64,000 nucleotides of DNA. Source: Pseudoclavibacter sp. RFBB5. GTDB lineage: Bacteria > Actinomycetota > Actinomycetes > Actinomycetales > Microbacteriaceae. The notes beneath the pieces are model-generated. The model saw only the letters and a list, made by a program, of their open reading frames with translations, made no database searches and was not told the DNA's origin. Below, piece after piece: positions 1 to 8,650 of this stretch; the first letter of the stretch is position 1; each line of letters begins with the position of its first letter. The stretch spans positions 62,001-126,000 of the forward strand of contig NZ_PSTZ01000001.1 in assembly GCF_002931555.1 (NCBI RefSeq), in the 5' to 3' direction. A program made the translations under genes and the position numbers.

Positions 1-636
1 GTGCTCGAGTACAAGTTCTTCGAGCCGGCGTTCTACCACACGGATGTTCCGGACTGGGGAACGAGCTACGTGCAGGTCGCGGCCCTCGGCGAGAAGGCCA
101 TGGTCTGCCTCGACACCGGCCACCACGCGCCCGGCACCAACATCGAGTTCATCGTCATGCAGCTGCTGCGCCTCGGCCGCCTCGGCTCGTTCGACTTCAA
201 CTCGCGCTTCTACGCCGACGACGACCTCATCGTCGGCTCGGCAGACCCGTTCCAGCTGTTCCGCATCCTCGCCGAGGTCATCCGCGGCGGCGGGCTGAAC
301 AACCCGGACGTGGCCTTCATGCTCGACCAGTGCCACAACGTCGAGTCGAAGATCCAGGGCCAGATGCGCTCCGTCCTCAACGTGCAGGAGATGACGGCGC
401 GCGCGCTGCTCATCGACAAGGACGCCCTCACGGCGGCCCAGAAGTCGGGCGACGTGCTCGTCGCGCACGAGGTCTACATGGATGCGTTCTCGACGGATGT
501 GCGTCCCGCCCTCGCCGAGTGGCGCGAGTCGCGCGGCCTGCCCGCGAACCCGCTCGCCGCGTTCCGCGCATCCGGCTACGAGCAGCAGGTCGCCGAGGAG
601 CGCGTCGGCGGCGTCCAGGCCAGCTGGGGCGCGTAA
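1..636 (+). CDS. rhaI: L-rhamnose isomerase, C-terminal part (5' end outside window)
   Basis: Converts L-rhamnose to L-rhamnulose in the cytoplasm, the first step of rhamnose catabolism. Only the last 211 residues are present, because the reading frame is already open at base 1. Family members are roughly 380-430 residues, so about half is missing upstream. The visible part has the metal- and substrate-binding segments LDTGHHAPGTNIE and YADDDLIVGS typical of the P. stutzeri/actinobacterial type of rhamnose isomerase. It is followed after 58 bases by the aldolase/dehydrogenase gene and then rhaB, so the operon context fixes the pathway. Regulation cannot be seen because the promoter lies outside the window. 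Confidence 0.9.
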   Translation: MLEYKFFEPAFYHTDVPDWGTSYVQVAALGEKAMVCLDTGHHAPGTNIEFIVMQLLRLGRLGSFDFNSRFYADDDLIVGSADPFQLFRILAEVIRGGGLNNPDVAFMLDQCHNVESKIQGQMRSVLNVQEMTARALLIDKDALTAAQKSGDVLVAHEVYMDAFSTDVRPALAEWRESRGLPANPLAAFRASGYEQQVAEERVGGVQASWGA

Positions 637-694
637 GCGCCACCGCGCCAACGAGCCCACGACTTCACGACCTCAGAGCTTCGAAGGAACTGAC

Positions 695-2731
695 ATGACG
701 AACCCAGCAGCAGCCGATCTCATCTCGCGCAGCAACCGCCTCGGGAAAGACCCGAAGAACACGAACTACGCGGGTGGCAACACGTCCGCGAAGGGCACCG
801 AGACCGACCCCGTGACGGGTGAGCCCGTCGAGCTGCTCTGGGTGAAGGGCTCCGGCGGAGACCTCGGCACGCTCACCGAGCAGGGCCTCGCCGTGCTGCG
901 CCTCGACCGCTTCCGTGCGCTCACGAACGTCTACCCGGGCGTCGAGCGCGAGGACGAGATGGTCGCGGCCTTCGACTTCTGCCTCCACGGCAAGGGCGGT
1001 GCGGCCCCGTCGATCGACACAGCCATGCACGGCCTCGTGGATGCGGCGCACGTCGACCACCTGCACCCCGACTCCGGCATCGCGATCGCCACGGCCGCCG
1101 ACGGTGAGGAGCTGACGGCGAAGATCTTCGGCGACAAGGTCGTCTGGGTGCCCTGGCGTCGCCCCGGCTTCCAGCTGGGCCTCGACATCGCGAACATCAA
1201 GGACGAGAACCCGCAGGCCATCGGCTGCATCCTCGGCGGCCACGGCATCACGGCCTGGGGTGACACATCGGAGGAATCGGAGCGCAACTCGCTCTGGATC
1301 ATCGACACTGCAGCGGCATACATCGATGCACACGGCAAGGCCGACCCGTTCGGCGGCGTCGTGAGCGGCTTCGAGGCGCTCCCCGCAGAGGAGCGTCGCG
1401 CTCGTGCGGCGGCACTTGCACCCTCGATCCGCGCCGTCGCGTCGCACGACGCCCCGATGATCGGGCATTTCACCGACGACGAGCGGGTGCTCGACTTCCT
1501 CGCGAGCGAGAAGCTCGCCGAGCTCGCCGCCCTCGGCACGAGCTGCCCCGACCACTTCCTGCGCACCAAGGTCAAGCCGCTCGTGCTCGACCTGCCGACC
1601 ACGGCATCCGTCGAGGAGCAGCTCGCCCGCCTCGAAGAGCTGCACTCGGCGTACCGCGCCGACTACAAGGCCTACTACGACAAGTTCGCGACGGCCGAGT
1701 CGCCCGCCATCCGCGGCGCCGACCCGCTCATCGTGCTCGTCCCGGGCGTCGGCATGTTCTCGTATGGCAAGAACAAGCAGACCGCACGCGTCGCCGGTGA
1801 GTTCTACTTGAACGCGATCAACGTGATGCGCGGCGCCGAGGCGCTCTCGAGCTACTCCCCGATCACGGACGAGGAGAAGTTCCGCATCGAGTACTGGGCA
1901 CTCGAGGAGGCGAAGTTGCAGCGCATGCCGAAGCCGAAGACGCACCAGGGGCGCATCGCGTTCGTCACTGGCGCCGCATCCGGTATCGGCAAGGCCATCG
2001 CCACCCGTCTCGCGGCCGAGGGCGCGTGCGTCGTCGTCGCCGACCTCGACCTCGAGAAGGCACAGGCCGCAGCGGCTGAGCTCGGAAACACCGACGTCGC
2101 GATCGGCGTCGCGGCGAACGTCGCGGACGCAGCCGGCGTGCAGGCCGCCATCGACGCGACCCTCCTCGCGTTCGGCGGCATCGACCTCGTCGTCAACAAC
2201 GCCGGCCTCTCGCTCTCGAAGCCGCTGCTCGAGACGACCGAGAAGGACTGGGACCTGCAGCACGACGTCATGGCGAAGGGCTCCTTCCTCGTGTCGAAGG
2301 CCGCCGCCAAGGCGCTCATCGAGCAGAAGCTCGGCGGCGACGTCATCTACATCTCCTCGAAGAACTCCGTCTTCGCCGGCCCGAACAACATCGCCTACTC
2401 GGCGACGAAGGCCGACCAGGCCCACCAGGTCCGCCTCCTCGCGGTCGAGCTCGGCGAGCACGGCATCCGCGTCAACGGCATCAACCCCGACGGCGTCGTG
2501 CGCGGCTCCGGCATCTTCGCGGCAGGCTGGGGCGCCAACCGCGCCGCGACATACGGCGTGAAGGAAGAGGACCTCGGCCAGTACTACGCGAACCGCACCA
2601 TCCTCAAGCGCGAGGTCGTGCCCGAGAACGTCGCCGACGCGGTGTACGTGCTCACGGGCCCGGAGCTCACGCGCACGACCGGCCTGCACATCCCCGTCGA
2701 CTCGGGCGTCGCGGCGGCCTTCCTGCGATGA
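695..2731 (+). CDS. rhaEW: Bifunctional rhamnulose-1-phosphate aldolase / L-lactaldehyde dehydrogenase (SDR)
   Basis: A fusion of 678 residues, the usual length for this family. The N-terminal class II aldolase domain (about residues 20-370) carries HVDHLHPDSG and GGHGITAWG, the metal-binding histidine region. The C-terminal short-chain dehydrogenase domain starts near residue 418 with the NAD motif GAASGIGK, then NNAGLS and the YSATK catalytic Tyr/Lys pair. The aldolase splits L-rhamnulose-1-phosphate into DHAP and L-lactaldehyde, and the dehydrogenase oxidises L-lactaldehyde to L-lactate, as in B. subtilis RhaEW. The ATG at 695 was chosen because GAAGGAAC lies just upstream; longer in-frame extensions overlap rhaI. 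Its stop overlaps the rhaB start (ATGA), implying coupled translation. Confidence 0.93.
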   Translation: MTNPAAADLISRSNRLGKDPKNTNYAGGNTSAKGTETDPVTGEPVELLWVKGSGGDLGTLTEQGLAVLRLDRFRALTNVYPGVEREDEMVAAFDFCLHGKGGAAPSIDTAMHGLVDAAHVDHLHPDSGIAIATAADGEELTAKIFGDKVVWVPWRRPGFQLGLDIANIKDENPQAIGCILGGHGITAWGDTSEESERNSLWIIDTAAAYIDAHGKADPFGGVVSGFEALPAEERRARAAALAPSIRAVASHDAPMIGHFTDDERVLDFLASEKLAELAALGTSCPDHFLRTKVKPLVLDLPTTASVEEQLARLEELHSAYRADYKAYYDKFATAESPAIRGADPLIVLVPGVGMFSYGKNKQTARVAGEFYLNAINVMRGAEALSSYSPITDEEKFRIEYWALEEAKLQRMPKPKTHQGRIAFVTGAASGIGKAIATRLAAEGACVVVADLDLEKAQAAAAELGNTDVAIGVAANVADAAGVQAAIDATLLAFGGIDLVVNNAGLSLSKPLLETTEKDWDLQHDVMAKGSFLVSKAAAKALIEQKLGGDVIYISSKNSVFAGPNNIAYSATKADQAHQVRLLAVELGEHGIRVNGINPDGVVRGSGIFAAGWGANRAATYGVKEEDLGQYYANRTILKREVVPENVADAVYVLTGPELTRTTGLHIPVDSGVAAAFLR

Positions 2732-4209
2732 CCGAGTCTGCTGCGAAGGGGACGGCTGCCGGCGGCCGCGGTGAGGCGGATGCGCCTCGCACGGTCGCGG
2801 CGGTCGACCTCGGCGCCACGAGCGGCCGTGTCATCACGGGCACGATCACGGATGGCGTGCTCACGATGCGTCACGAGGCGCGCTTCCCGAACAACCCGGT
2901 GCGCACCCGCGATGGGCTGCACTGGAACCTCCTCGGCCTCTACCAGCACGTCCTCGACGGGCTGGCAGCGGCGGAGCGGGATGCGCCCGGCCAGATCGCG
3001 AGCATCGGCATCGACTCGTGGGCCGTCGACTACGCGCTGCTGCGCGACGGTCGTGTCCTCGGTGTACCGTACGCGTACCGCGACGAGCGGACCGCGCGCG
3101 GCGTCGAGGCCGTGCACGCCGTCGCCTCGCCGGAGGAGCTCTACCGCCGCAACGGCCTCCAGCACCTGCCGTTCAACACGGTCTTCCAGCTGGCCACCGA
3201 CGGCGAGCTGCTCGAGCTCGCCGAGCAGATGCTGCTCCTGCCCGACCTGCTCGCCTACTGGCTGACGGGAGCGCAGGTCGCGGAGCGCACCAACGCATCC
3301 ACGACCGGTCTGCTCCGCGCCGACACTCGTGAGTGGGATGCGGAGCTCGCCAAGCAGGTCGGCGTGCCCGCGCGCATCCTGCCGCACCTCGTCGACCCGG
3401 GCGCCGTGCTCGGCTCGCTCGAGGGCGAGGCCGCTCGGGTTGTCGGACGCGACATCGACGTGGTCGCGGTCGGCTCCCACGACACCGCCTCCGCGATCGT
3501 CGCCATCCCCAACACGGGCCGCGACTTCGCCTACGTCTCGTGCGGCACGTGGGGACTCGTCGGCCTCGAGCTCGACGAGGCCGTCGTCACCGACGCCGCT
3601 CGCGAGGCGAACTTCACGAACGAGGGCGGCGTCGACGGCCGCGTGCGCTTCCTGCACAACGTCATGGGCTTGTGGCTGCTGTCCGAATCGCAGCGCCACT
3701 GGGAGCCTGCGGCGACGGATGCGCAGCGCTCGAGCACCCTCCAGCAGCTGCTCGCAGACGCGGCGCAGGTCGCCGGCGACGTGCCGATCTTCGACGTCAA
3801 CGACCCCGTCTTCATGGCGCCGGGCGACATCCCCGGACGCATCACCGCCTGGCTCACCGAGCGTGGCCTCGAAGCGCCGACGACGCCGGCCGGCATCGTC
3901 CGCTCGATCGTCGAGAGCCTCGCGCAGGCCTTCGCCGACGCCGTCGCGACGGCGTCGAACCTCGCCGAGCATCCGGTGAGCGTCATCCACATCGTCGGCG
4001 GAGGGTCGCAGAACACGCTCCTCTGCCAAGCGACGGCCGACCGCTCGGGCCTGCCCGTGCTCGCCGGCCCCGTCGAGGCGACCGCCATGGGTAACCTGCT
4101 GGTGCAGGCACGCGCACACGGCTGGGTTCCCGACAGCCTCGCCGAGATCCGATCCATCGTCGCGAGATCGACGCAGATCATCCGCTACGACCCGAAGCAC
4201 ACCCGATAG
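2728..4209 (+). CDS. rhaB: L-rhamnulokinase
   Basis: An FGGY-family carbohydrate kinase of 493 residues that phosphorylates L-rhamnulose to the 1-phosphate substrate of the preceding aldolase. The ATP/sugar-binding DLGATSGR motif starts at Asp27, GSHDTASAI lies mid-protein, and the C-terminal FGGY signature region reads [20 protein letters not shown]. About 20 low-complexity residues precede the conserved core. The start overlaps the stop of the aldolase gene by four bases, and lldD follows after 19 bases, so all four genes read as one operon. Substrate specificity is taken from the neighbours as well as the family. Confidence 0.93.
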   Translation: MTESAAKGTAAGGRGEADAPRTVAAVDLGATSGRVITGTITDGVLTMRHEARFPNNPVRTRDGLHWNLLGLYQHVLDGLAAAERDAPGQIASIGIDSWAVDYALLRDGRVLGVPYAYRDERTARGVEAVHAVASPEELYRRNGLQHLPFNTVFQLATDGELLELAEQMLLLPDLLAYWLTGAQVAERTNASTTGLLRADTREWDAELAKQVGVPARILPHLVDPGAVLGSLEGEAARVVGRDIDVVAVGSHDTASAIVAIPNTGRDFAYVSCGTWGLVGLELDEAVVTDAAREANFTNEGGVDGRVRFLHNVMGLWLLSESQRHWEPAATDAQRSSTLQQLLADAAQVAGDVPIFDVNDPVFMAPGDIPGRITAWLTERGLEAPTTPAGIVRSIVESLAQAFADAVATASNLAEHPVSVIHIVGGGSQNTLLCQATADRSGLPVLAGPVEATAMGNLLVQARAHGWVPDSLAEIRSIVARSTQIIRYDPKHTR

Positions 4210-4228
4210 AAGCGAAGGCAGCTGCCCC

Positions 4229-5488
4229 ATGGTGAAACGTCAAGCCCCCAAGCCCCTCGAGCTGCTCGAGCTCATGCAGTTCAAGAAGCCCGACCTCAAC
4301 GGTCGCCGCCGTCGCCTCAACTCGGCGCTGACGATCGAGGACCTGCGCCGCATCGCGAAGCGCCGCACCCCGAAGGCGGCCTTCGACTACACCGACGGCG
4401 CCGCCGAGGGCGAGCTGTCGCTGCGCCGCGCGCGCACCGCGTTCCGCGACGTGGAGTTCAACCCGTCGGTGCTGCGCGACGTCGCGAACGTCGACACGTC
4501 CAGCACGGTCCTCGGCGGGCCGATGGCGATGCCGTTCGCGATCGCCCCGACCGGGTTCACGCGCCTCATGCAGACCGAGGGCGAGACGGCCGGAGCCGGC
4601 GCTGCCGCGGCCGCGGGCATCCCGTTCACGCTGTCGACGCTCGGAACGACGACCATCGAAGAGGTCGCGAAGGTCAACCCGAACGGCCGCAACTGGTTCC
4701 AGCTGTACGTCATGAAGGACCGCTCGATCTCCTACGGCCTCGTCGAGCGTGCCGCGAAGGCGGGCTTCGACACGCTGCACTTCACGGTCGACACCCCCGT
4801 CGCGGGCGCCCGCCTGCGCGACAAGCGCAACGGCTTCTCCATCCCGCCGCAGCTGACCGTCGGCACGATCATCAACGCCATCCCGCGCCCCTGGTGGTGG
4901 ATCGACTTTCTCACCACCCCGAAGCTCGAGTTCGCGTCGCTCGCGACGACGGGCGGCACAGTCGGCGAGCTGCTCGACTCGGCCATGGACCCGACGATCA
5001 ACTTCGAGGACCTCAAGGTCATCCGCGAGATGTGGCCGGGCAAGATCGTCATCAAGGGCGTGCAGAACCTCGAGGACTCCAAGACGTTCGCCGACCTCGG
5101 CGTCGACGGCATCGTCCTCTCCAACCACGGCGGGCGGCAGCTGGATCGGGCTCCGATCCCCTTCCACCTGCTCCCCGCCGTCGCACGCGAGGTCGGCAAG
5201 GACCTCGAGATCGGCGTCGACACCGGCATCATGAACGGCGCCGACATCGTCGCGTCGGTCGCGCTCGGCGCGAACTTCACGATGATCGGCCGCGCCTACC
5301 TGTACGGCCTCATGGCCGGTGGGCGCGAGGGCGTCGACCGCACCATCGCGATCCTCTCCGACGAGATCATCCGCACCATGAAGCTCCTCGGCGCGCACAC
5401 GCTCGAAGAGCTCAACCCGTCGCACGTCACGCAGCTCAAGCGCTACGTGCCGACGTCGTTCATCGAGGCGGCACCCGACCGCGCGTAG
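4229..5488 (+). CDS. lldD: FMN-dependent L-lactate dehydrogenase
   Basis: An alpha-hydroxy-acid oxidase of 419 residues that oxidises L-lactate to pyruvate with FMN, feeding electrons to the respiratory chain. [16 protein letters not shown] near the N-terminus, a FMN-contacting Lys in [11 protein letters not shown] (about residue 276) and the catalytic [12 protein letters not shown] block (His near residue 300) are all present. As the last gene of the rha operon it logically removes the L-lactate made by the RhaEW dehydrogenase domain, so rhamnose carbon ends as DHAP and pyruvate. GAAGG sits upstream of the ATG at 4229. A paralogous specificity such as glycolate or mandelate is possible from family alone, but the context argues for lactate. 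Confidence 0.88.
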   Translation: MVKRQAPKPLELLELMQFKKPDLNGRRRRLNSALTIEDLRRIAKRRTPKAAFDYTDGAAEGELSLRRARTAFRDVEFNPSVLRDVANVDTSSTVLGGPMAMPFAIAPTGFTRLMQTEGETAGAGAAAAAGIPFTLSTLGTTTIEEVAKVNPNGRNWFQLYVMKDRSISYGLVERAAKAGFDTLHFTVDTPVAGARLRDKRNGFSIPPQLTVGTIINAIPRPWWWIDFLTTPKLEFASLATTGGTVGELLDSAMDPTINFEDLKVIREMWPGKIVIKGVQNLEDSKTFADLGVDGIVLSNHGGRQLDRAPIPFHLLPAVAREVGKDLEIGVDTGIMNGADIVASVALGANFTMIGRAYLYGLMAGGREGVDRTIAILSDEIIRTMKLLGAHTLEELNPSHVTQLKRYVPTSFIEAAPDRA

Positions 5489-5546
5489 TTTCGGACGCTT
5501 CGGGCTGGGCTGGCCGCCGGGCTGGCTCGGTTCCAGCCGGTCAGAT

Positions 5547-5650
5547 TGATGGGTTCTCGCGACTGGTGATGGGAAAATACCCACCACCAGTCGGCGTAAC
5601 CCATCACGCTGGTCCGGCGGAACCCATCACCGGTTGGCAAAACCCATCAG
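5547..5650. repeat. AACCCATCA repeat cluster with a 13-bp hairpin between convergent genes
   Basis: The roughly 200-bp gap between lldD and the convergent HAD gene holds one TGATGGGTT (5547-5555) and three AACCCATCA copies on the other strand sense (5598, 5621 and 5641). It also holds an inverted repeat, GACTGGTGATGGG (5561-5573) against CCCACCACCAGTC (5580-5592), with a six-base AAAATA-type loop and a single mismatch. The hairpin could end both transcripts, but there is no long T tract. The nested motif spacing (23 and 20 bp) suggests a repetitive intergenic element rather than a simple terminator. Confidence 0.6.
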
Positions 5651-5696
5651 AGTCGAAACCGCGTTGCGCGGCGCTAGGTAGAGGGTGCTTCGACAC

Positions 5697-6560
5697 CTAT
5701 CCCTTCGCGTCCAGCAGCGCGCTCACGACGGTGAGCACACCGTGCTCCTGGTTGGAGGGCGCGAGGTACCGCGCGAGCTCCTTGACCTCTGGATGCGCGC
5801 CCGCCATCGCGTAGGAGCGGTCGGCCTCGCGGAACATCTCGACGTCGTTGAAGAAGTCACCGAACACTGCCGTCTGCGCGGCGGTCACGCCGAGGCGCTC
5901 CTGCAGCTGCCGAACCGCCCTGCCCTTGTTGGCCTCTGGCGGCATGATGTCCATCCAGTGGTGGCCGGAGACGACGACTCGGTGGGATTCGCGGAGCTCG
6001 TCGACCTCGATGGCGGCGCCCGTCTCGACCTCAGCGAAGTCGTAGACGGCGATCTTCACGTACTCGTCGTCCGTGTCGAGCACGTCGTCGACGACGGTGA
6101 GCGCCTCGTAGTAGTTGCGGGCCTCGGCGATGAACTCGTCGTCGCCGCGTTCGATGTACGCGGACTTCTTGCCGCACAGGACGAACCCGAGGTCGTGGCC
6201 ACTTGCGGCGAGGCCCCGCAGGAGCGCGATCGCGCGCGCGATGAACGCGGTCTCGAGCGTCAGCGAGCTGACCTCCGCTCCATCCCGCACCACGAAGGTG
6301 CCGTTCTCGGCTATGAACGACATGCCCTCCGAGTCACGCTCGAAGAGCTTCGCGAGCGTCGCGTACTGGCGGCCGCTCGCTGGCGTGAACTCGACGCCTG
6401 CCTCGCGCATCCGCGTCAGCAGCGCCCAGAACTGGTCGGGAACGGTGTGGTCGTCGAGGAGCAGTGTGCCGTCCATGTCGGCGACCACCAGCCGCACGTC
6501 GTTGCCGTCGAGCGACGTCTCGTAGTGGCGATCGGCGGTCTCGAGAACGGTGTCTGCCAT
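5697..6560 (-). CDS. Cof-type HAD-superfamily hydrolase
   Basis: A cytoplasmic phosphatase-like protein of 287 residues, the usual size of Cof/YbiV-type HAD IIB enzymes, which dephosphorylate sugar phosphates or flavin/pyridoxal phosphates. Motif I is DMDGT with the nucleophile at Asp28 and the acid/base at Asp30. Motif II is TPASGR, the conserved Lys lies in NKGRAV, and motif IV appears as GDFFNDVEMF, a variant of the common GDGxND. The large insertion between motifs II and III is the IIB cap. It is convergent with the rhamnose operon, and no operon partner is apparent. The substrate is unknown. Confidence 0.85.
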   Translation of the reverse strand: MADTVLETADRHYETSLDGNDVRLVVADMDGTLLLDDHTVPDQFWALLTRMREAGVEFTPASGRQYATLAKLFERDSEGMSFIAENGTFVVRDGAEVSSLTLETAFIARAIALLRGLAASGHDLGFVLCGKKSAYIERGDDEFIAEARNYYEALTVVDDVLDTDDEYVKIAVYDFAEVETGAAIEVDELRESHRVVVSGHHWMDIMPPEANKGRAVRQLQERLGVTAAQTAVFGDFFNDVEMFREADRSYAMAGAHPEVKELARYLAPSNQEHGVLTVVSALLDAKG

Positions 6561-6570
6561 GCGGGCAAGC

Positions 6571-6783
6571 CTACGAGAGCTTGCGGAGCGCTGACTCCTT
6601 GTGCGCGGCCTTCGCCCCAGTCTTCTCCGACTCGATGAGGTATGCGGGCTCGTCCGTCGATGCGGTGAACTTCTGCCCGTCGAACTGGAAGTCCGTGGTC
6701 TTCTTCTCGATGATCTTGCCCTGCGTGCGCCCCTGCGACGTGTTCCAGCTCACGCGGTCGCCGTCGCTGAAGTCTGCGGTCAT
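6571..6783 (-). CDS. DUF2945 family small protein
   Basis: Seventy residues with the pattern of the DUF2945 (hypervirulence-associated TUDOR-like) family: FSDGDRVSWNTSQGRTQGKI followed by the conserved KTTDF and FTASTDEPAYLIESEKTG segments and a KESALRKL tail. The fold is a small beta barrel and its function is not established. Translation starts at the ATG at 6783, which overlaps the stop of the upstream membrane-protein gene by four bases, so the two are probably translated from one message. Longer in-frame readings upstream lack this family similarity. Confidence 0.75.
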   Translation of the reverse strand: MTADFSDGDRVSWNTSQGRTQGKIIEKKTTDFQFDGQKFTASTDEPAYLIESEKTGAKAAHKESALRKLS

Positions 6784-7019
6784 GGTGTCTCCTCGCTGCT
6801 GCTGTCGCTGCTGTCGTTGCCGTCGGTTTCGTTCGGGCCGTTTGAGTGTGGATCGGTTCGTGTGCTCGGGTTCGGCTTGCGGTACGCGATGATGGCGAAC
6901 ACCACGCCGAGCGCGAACCAGACGATCCAGATGCTGCCGTCGTTGCCAAGATCTATGAGCGCGACGATGAAGAACGCGAGCGCCACCCACGCGTAGGTGT
7001 TCAGCAGCAGCTTCCTCAT
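6780..7019 (-). CDS. Small two-helix membrane protein
   Basis: A 79-residue protein with two hydrophobic segments (about residues 10-24 and 30-46) and a polar tail rich in Asn, Ser, Asp and Glu (about residues 49-79), so it looks like a small membrane protein with a disordered cytoplasmic or exposed tail. It is not recognised as a named family. It overlaps the DUF2945 gene by ATGA. Its promoter must lie in 7020-7113, a region shared with the divergent PadR gene, so the PadR operator there could also influence it; that is inference. Confidence 0.6.
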   Translation of the reverse strand: MRKLLLNTYAWVALAFFIVALIDLGNDGSIWIVWFALGVVFAIIAYRKPNPSTRTDPHSNGPNETDGNDSSDSSSEETP

Positions 7020-7070
7020 GTGCGCATCCTGCCCGTCTGTGCTGGACGTGGAATGGATGCGCCGCGAAGC

Positions 7071-7113
7071 GGACTAGATGCGAATGCGCACTAGTCCGTG
7101 CAATGATCTAGTC
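7071..7113. promoter_or_regulatory. Candidate PadR operator (GGACTAG / CTAGTCC)
   Basis: GGACTAG at 7071-7077 and CTAGTCC at 7091-7097 form an inverted repeat with a 13-base spacer. A third half-site, CTAGTC, sits at 7108-7113 immediately before the ATG of the padR gene. The arrangement fits autoregulation by the adjacent PadR protein and could also affect the divergent membrane-protein gene. Assignment to PadR rests on position only. Confidence 0.5.
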
Positions 7114-7458
7114 ATGACTTCGACTGACTGGCCGGGCGAGTGGGTGCGAGCTGCCCTGCCCGGAGCGGTGCTCGCACTCGTGAGCGAAGAGGACGCCTAC
7201 GGGTACCTCATCGCGCAGCGACTCGCGGCGGCAGGGTTCGGGACGATCAAGGGCAGCACCCTGTATCCGCTGCTGGCTCGCCTCGAGCAGGACGGTGTCC
7301 TCGCCTCGACGTGGCAGGACGGTTCCGGGGGGCCGGGTCGCAAGTACTACTCGGTCACCGATGCGGGCCAGCACCGGCTCCAGGAGCACCGAAGCTTCTG
7401 GCAGGACTTCACGGCGACGACGACGGCGGTTCTCGCCGAGAAGAGGAACACGAGATGA
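7114..7458 (+). CDS. PadR-family transcriptional regulator
   Basis: A winged-helix repressor of 114 residues with the PadR-type core GYLIAQRLAAAGF ... GTLYPLLARLEQDGVL pattern (here KGSTLYPLLARLEQDG) and the wing GPGRKYYSVTDAGQ. The ATG at 7114 is preferred over an upstream in-frame ATG because it leaves the operator upstream and gives the usual family length. It overlaps the next gene by ATGA. PadR proteins encoded just before a HAAS-type membrane protein form a common pair in which the regulator controls its own operon, and the inverted repeat directly upstream supports that. Confidence 0.85.
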   Translation: MTSTDWPGEWVRAALPGAVLALVSEEDAYGYLIAQRLAAAGFGTIKGSTLYPLLARLEQDGVLASTWQDGSGGPGRKYYSVTDAGQHRLQEHRSFWQDFTATTTAVLAEKRNTR

Positions 7459-7889
7459 GCAGCGGACAGCTGGACGACTACGGTGATCAACTGACCGACG
7501 AGCTCGAACTTCGCGACGTCCCGATCGATGCCATCGAGCGCATCGTTCGCGAGGTGCGGAGTCACACGGCGGAATCCGGGGAGGACCCGCTGGATTCGTT
7601 CGGGACACCTCAGCAGTACGCGGACCATTTCGCGCCTCGGACCTGGACGCGCAGGGCTCTCTGGTGGATCGTCGCGCTCGCGGGACTGCTGGGGGCGGGA
7701 GCAGGCTTTCTCATCCTCAGCGGGATCTTCGGTCTGCTCGATTCCTCGGCTCAGCTGTGGGGGCTGCCTCCTGGCGTCCGCCTCGGGGGCGGGGTGCTGT
7801 GCCTGGCGGGGTTCGTCGGTTTGCTGGTCTGGATGGCGGTGGGATCGCGCCGCCGCTCCGCGACGTGGCGGGTGCAGGAGTCGACCTGA
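7455..7889 (+). CDS. HAAS-like membrane protein, PadR partner
   Basis: A protein of 144 residues. The N-terminal soluble helical part (about residues 1-60, with LDDYGDQLTDELELRDVP and VREVRSHTAESGEDPLDSFG) resembles the HAAS signalling module often encoded after PadR genes. It is followed by two transmembrane helices (about 68-92 and 105-127). It starts at the ATG overlapping the padR stop. Its likely role is as the membrane partner in a PadR-controlled envelope response; no enzymatic motif is visible. The family call is by resemblance and position. Confidence 0.65.
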   Translation: MSSGQLDDYGDQLTDELELRDVPIDAIERIVREVRSHTAESGEDPLDSFGTPQQYADHFAPRTWTRRALWWIVALAGLLGAGAGFLILSGIFGLLDSSAQLWGLPPGVRLGGGVLCLAGFVGLLVWMAVGSRRRSATWRVQEST

Positions 7890-7965
7890 CGCCGCTTCGG
7901 CGAGCGACTCTGCTCTCCGGGTGCAGACTCACATTCGGTTCGGGTGAGAGTGCGAGACTGCCGCC

Positions 7966-8214
7966 ATGACTGAGCAGACTCCCCACCACGTGACACTCGA
8001 TCTGACCGATGAGGGACGCCACGCGGTCCTCATCGCCGCTCTTCAGGAGTACGCCGACGCCGCCCTCGACAGCGTTGAGCGCGACGAGAGCACGACTGCC
8101 GAGCGCGATCACTTCCAGATCATTGCGACCACCGCTCAAGGGCTCGTCGACGAGATCATGGCTGCTGGCGGACATGCTGTTCCGGTCGCGGCCCCGGATC
8201 TGTCATCGAGCTGA
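7966..8214 (+). CDS. Small hypothetical protein
   Basis: An 82-residue acidic protein predicted to be largely helical (ALQEYADAALDSVERDES, FQIIATTAQGLVDEI) without a signal peptide or membrane segment. No family is recognised. The ribosome-binding site before the ATG at 7966 is weak. Third-position GC is high and no better frame competes, which is the main support for it being real. Confidence 0.5.
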   Translation: MTEQTPHHVTLDLTDEGRHAVLIAALQEYADAALDSVERDESTTAERDHFQIIATTAQGLVDEIMAAGGHAVPVAAPDLSSS

Positions 8215-8247
8215 CTCCACGGTCGCCCTACCGGCGACGACCTCCGA

Positions 8248-8532
8248 TCACAGCTCAGGGACACCTGAGTCGTAGCCGGTCTCGCGCTCGCGGGCTTCTC
8301 GGTCGTCATTCTCCAACTCCTGCTGGCGTCGCTCCTTGCGGCCGCTGGAGTAGCTGGAGAATCCGACAATCGTGACGCACACTCCGGTGGCCACGTTCAG
8401 CCAGCTGGCGTTGCCCGTCGCCAGGAGCACTGCCGAGACGATCGTGAACGCCGCGCCCGTTATGAACAGGACCAGCCCGAAGGTTCCGGCGTTCCGCTTG
8501 CTCTCATTGCGCATGGACTGCATGGACGGCAC
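8248..8532 (-). CDS. Small membrane protein, unknown function
   Basis: Ninety-four residues with two hydrophobic stretches (about residues 19-37 and 44-60) and a highly charged C-terminal tail (RKERRQQELENDDREARERE). It is not recognised. Alternative Met starts exist at residues 4 and 7, so the exact N-terminus is uncertain. It is convergent with the 7966 gene and has no operon partner. Confidence 0.5.
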   Translation of the reverse strand: MPSMQSMRNESKRNAGTFGLVLFITGAAFTIVSAVLLATGNASWLNVATGVCVTIVGFSSYSSGRKERRQQELENDDREARERETGYDSGVPEL

Positions 8533-8650
8533 TGTAGCGGCCTACGATCCGCCGCCGTAGGTTATGGCACTCTCGCGCAGGAGCTGACCCGCCGCATCCT
8601 CCGCGAGTTCGAGAAGTGCCGCCTCGTGCCAGCGTCGTGACGCTGTCCCG

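Noticed and set aside
482-694. Upstream in-frame extension of the aldolase/dehydrogenase gene
   Set aside because: It overlaps rhaI in another frame, is Arg/Ser/Pro-rich like shadow translations, and the ATG at 695 has a ribosome-binding site and gives the family length.
665-2689. Long open frame antisense to the aldolase/dehydrogenase gene
   Set aside because: Typical GC-rich antisense shadow with Arg/Val/Asp-rich, motif-free translation opposite a well-identified gene.
5443-5640. 65-codon minus-strand frame over the AACCCATCA repeat cluster
   Set aside because: Translation (for example MGYADWWWVFSHH) comes from the repeat itself; no ribosome-binding site and it overlaps lldD antisense.
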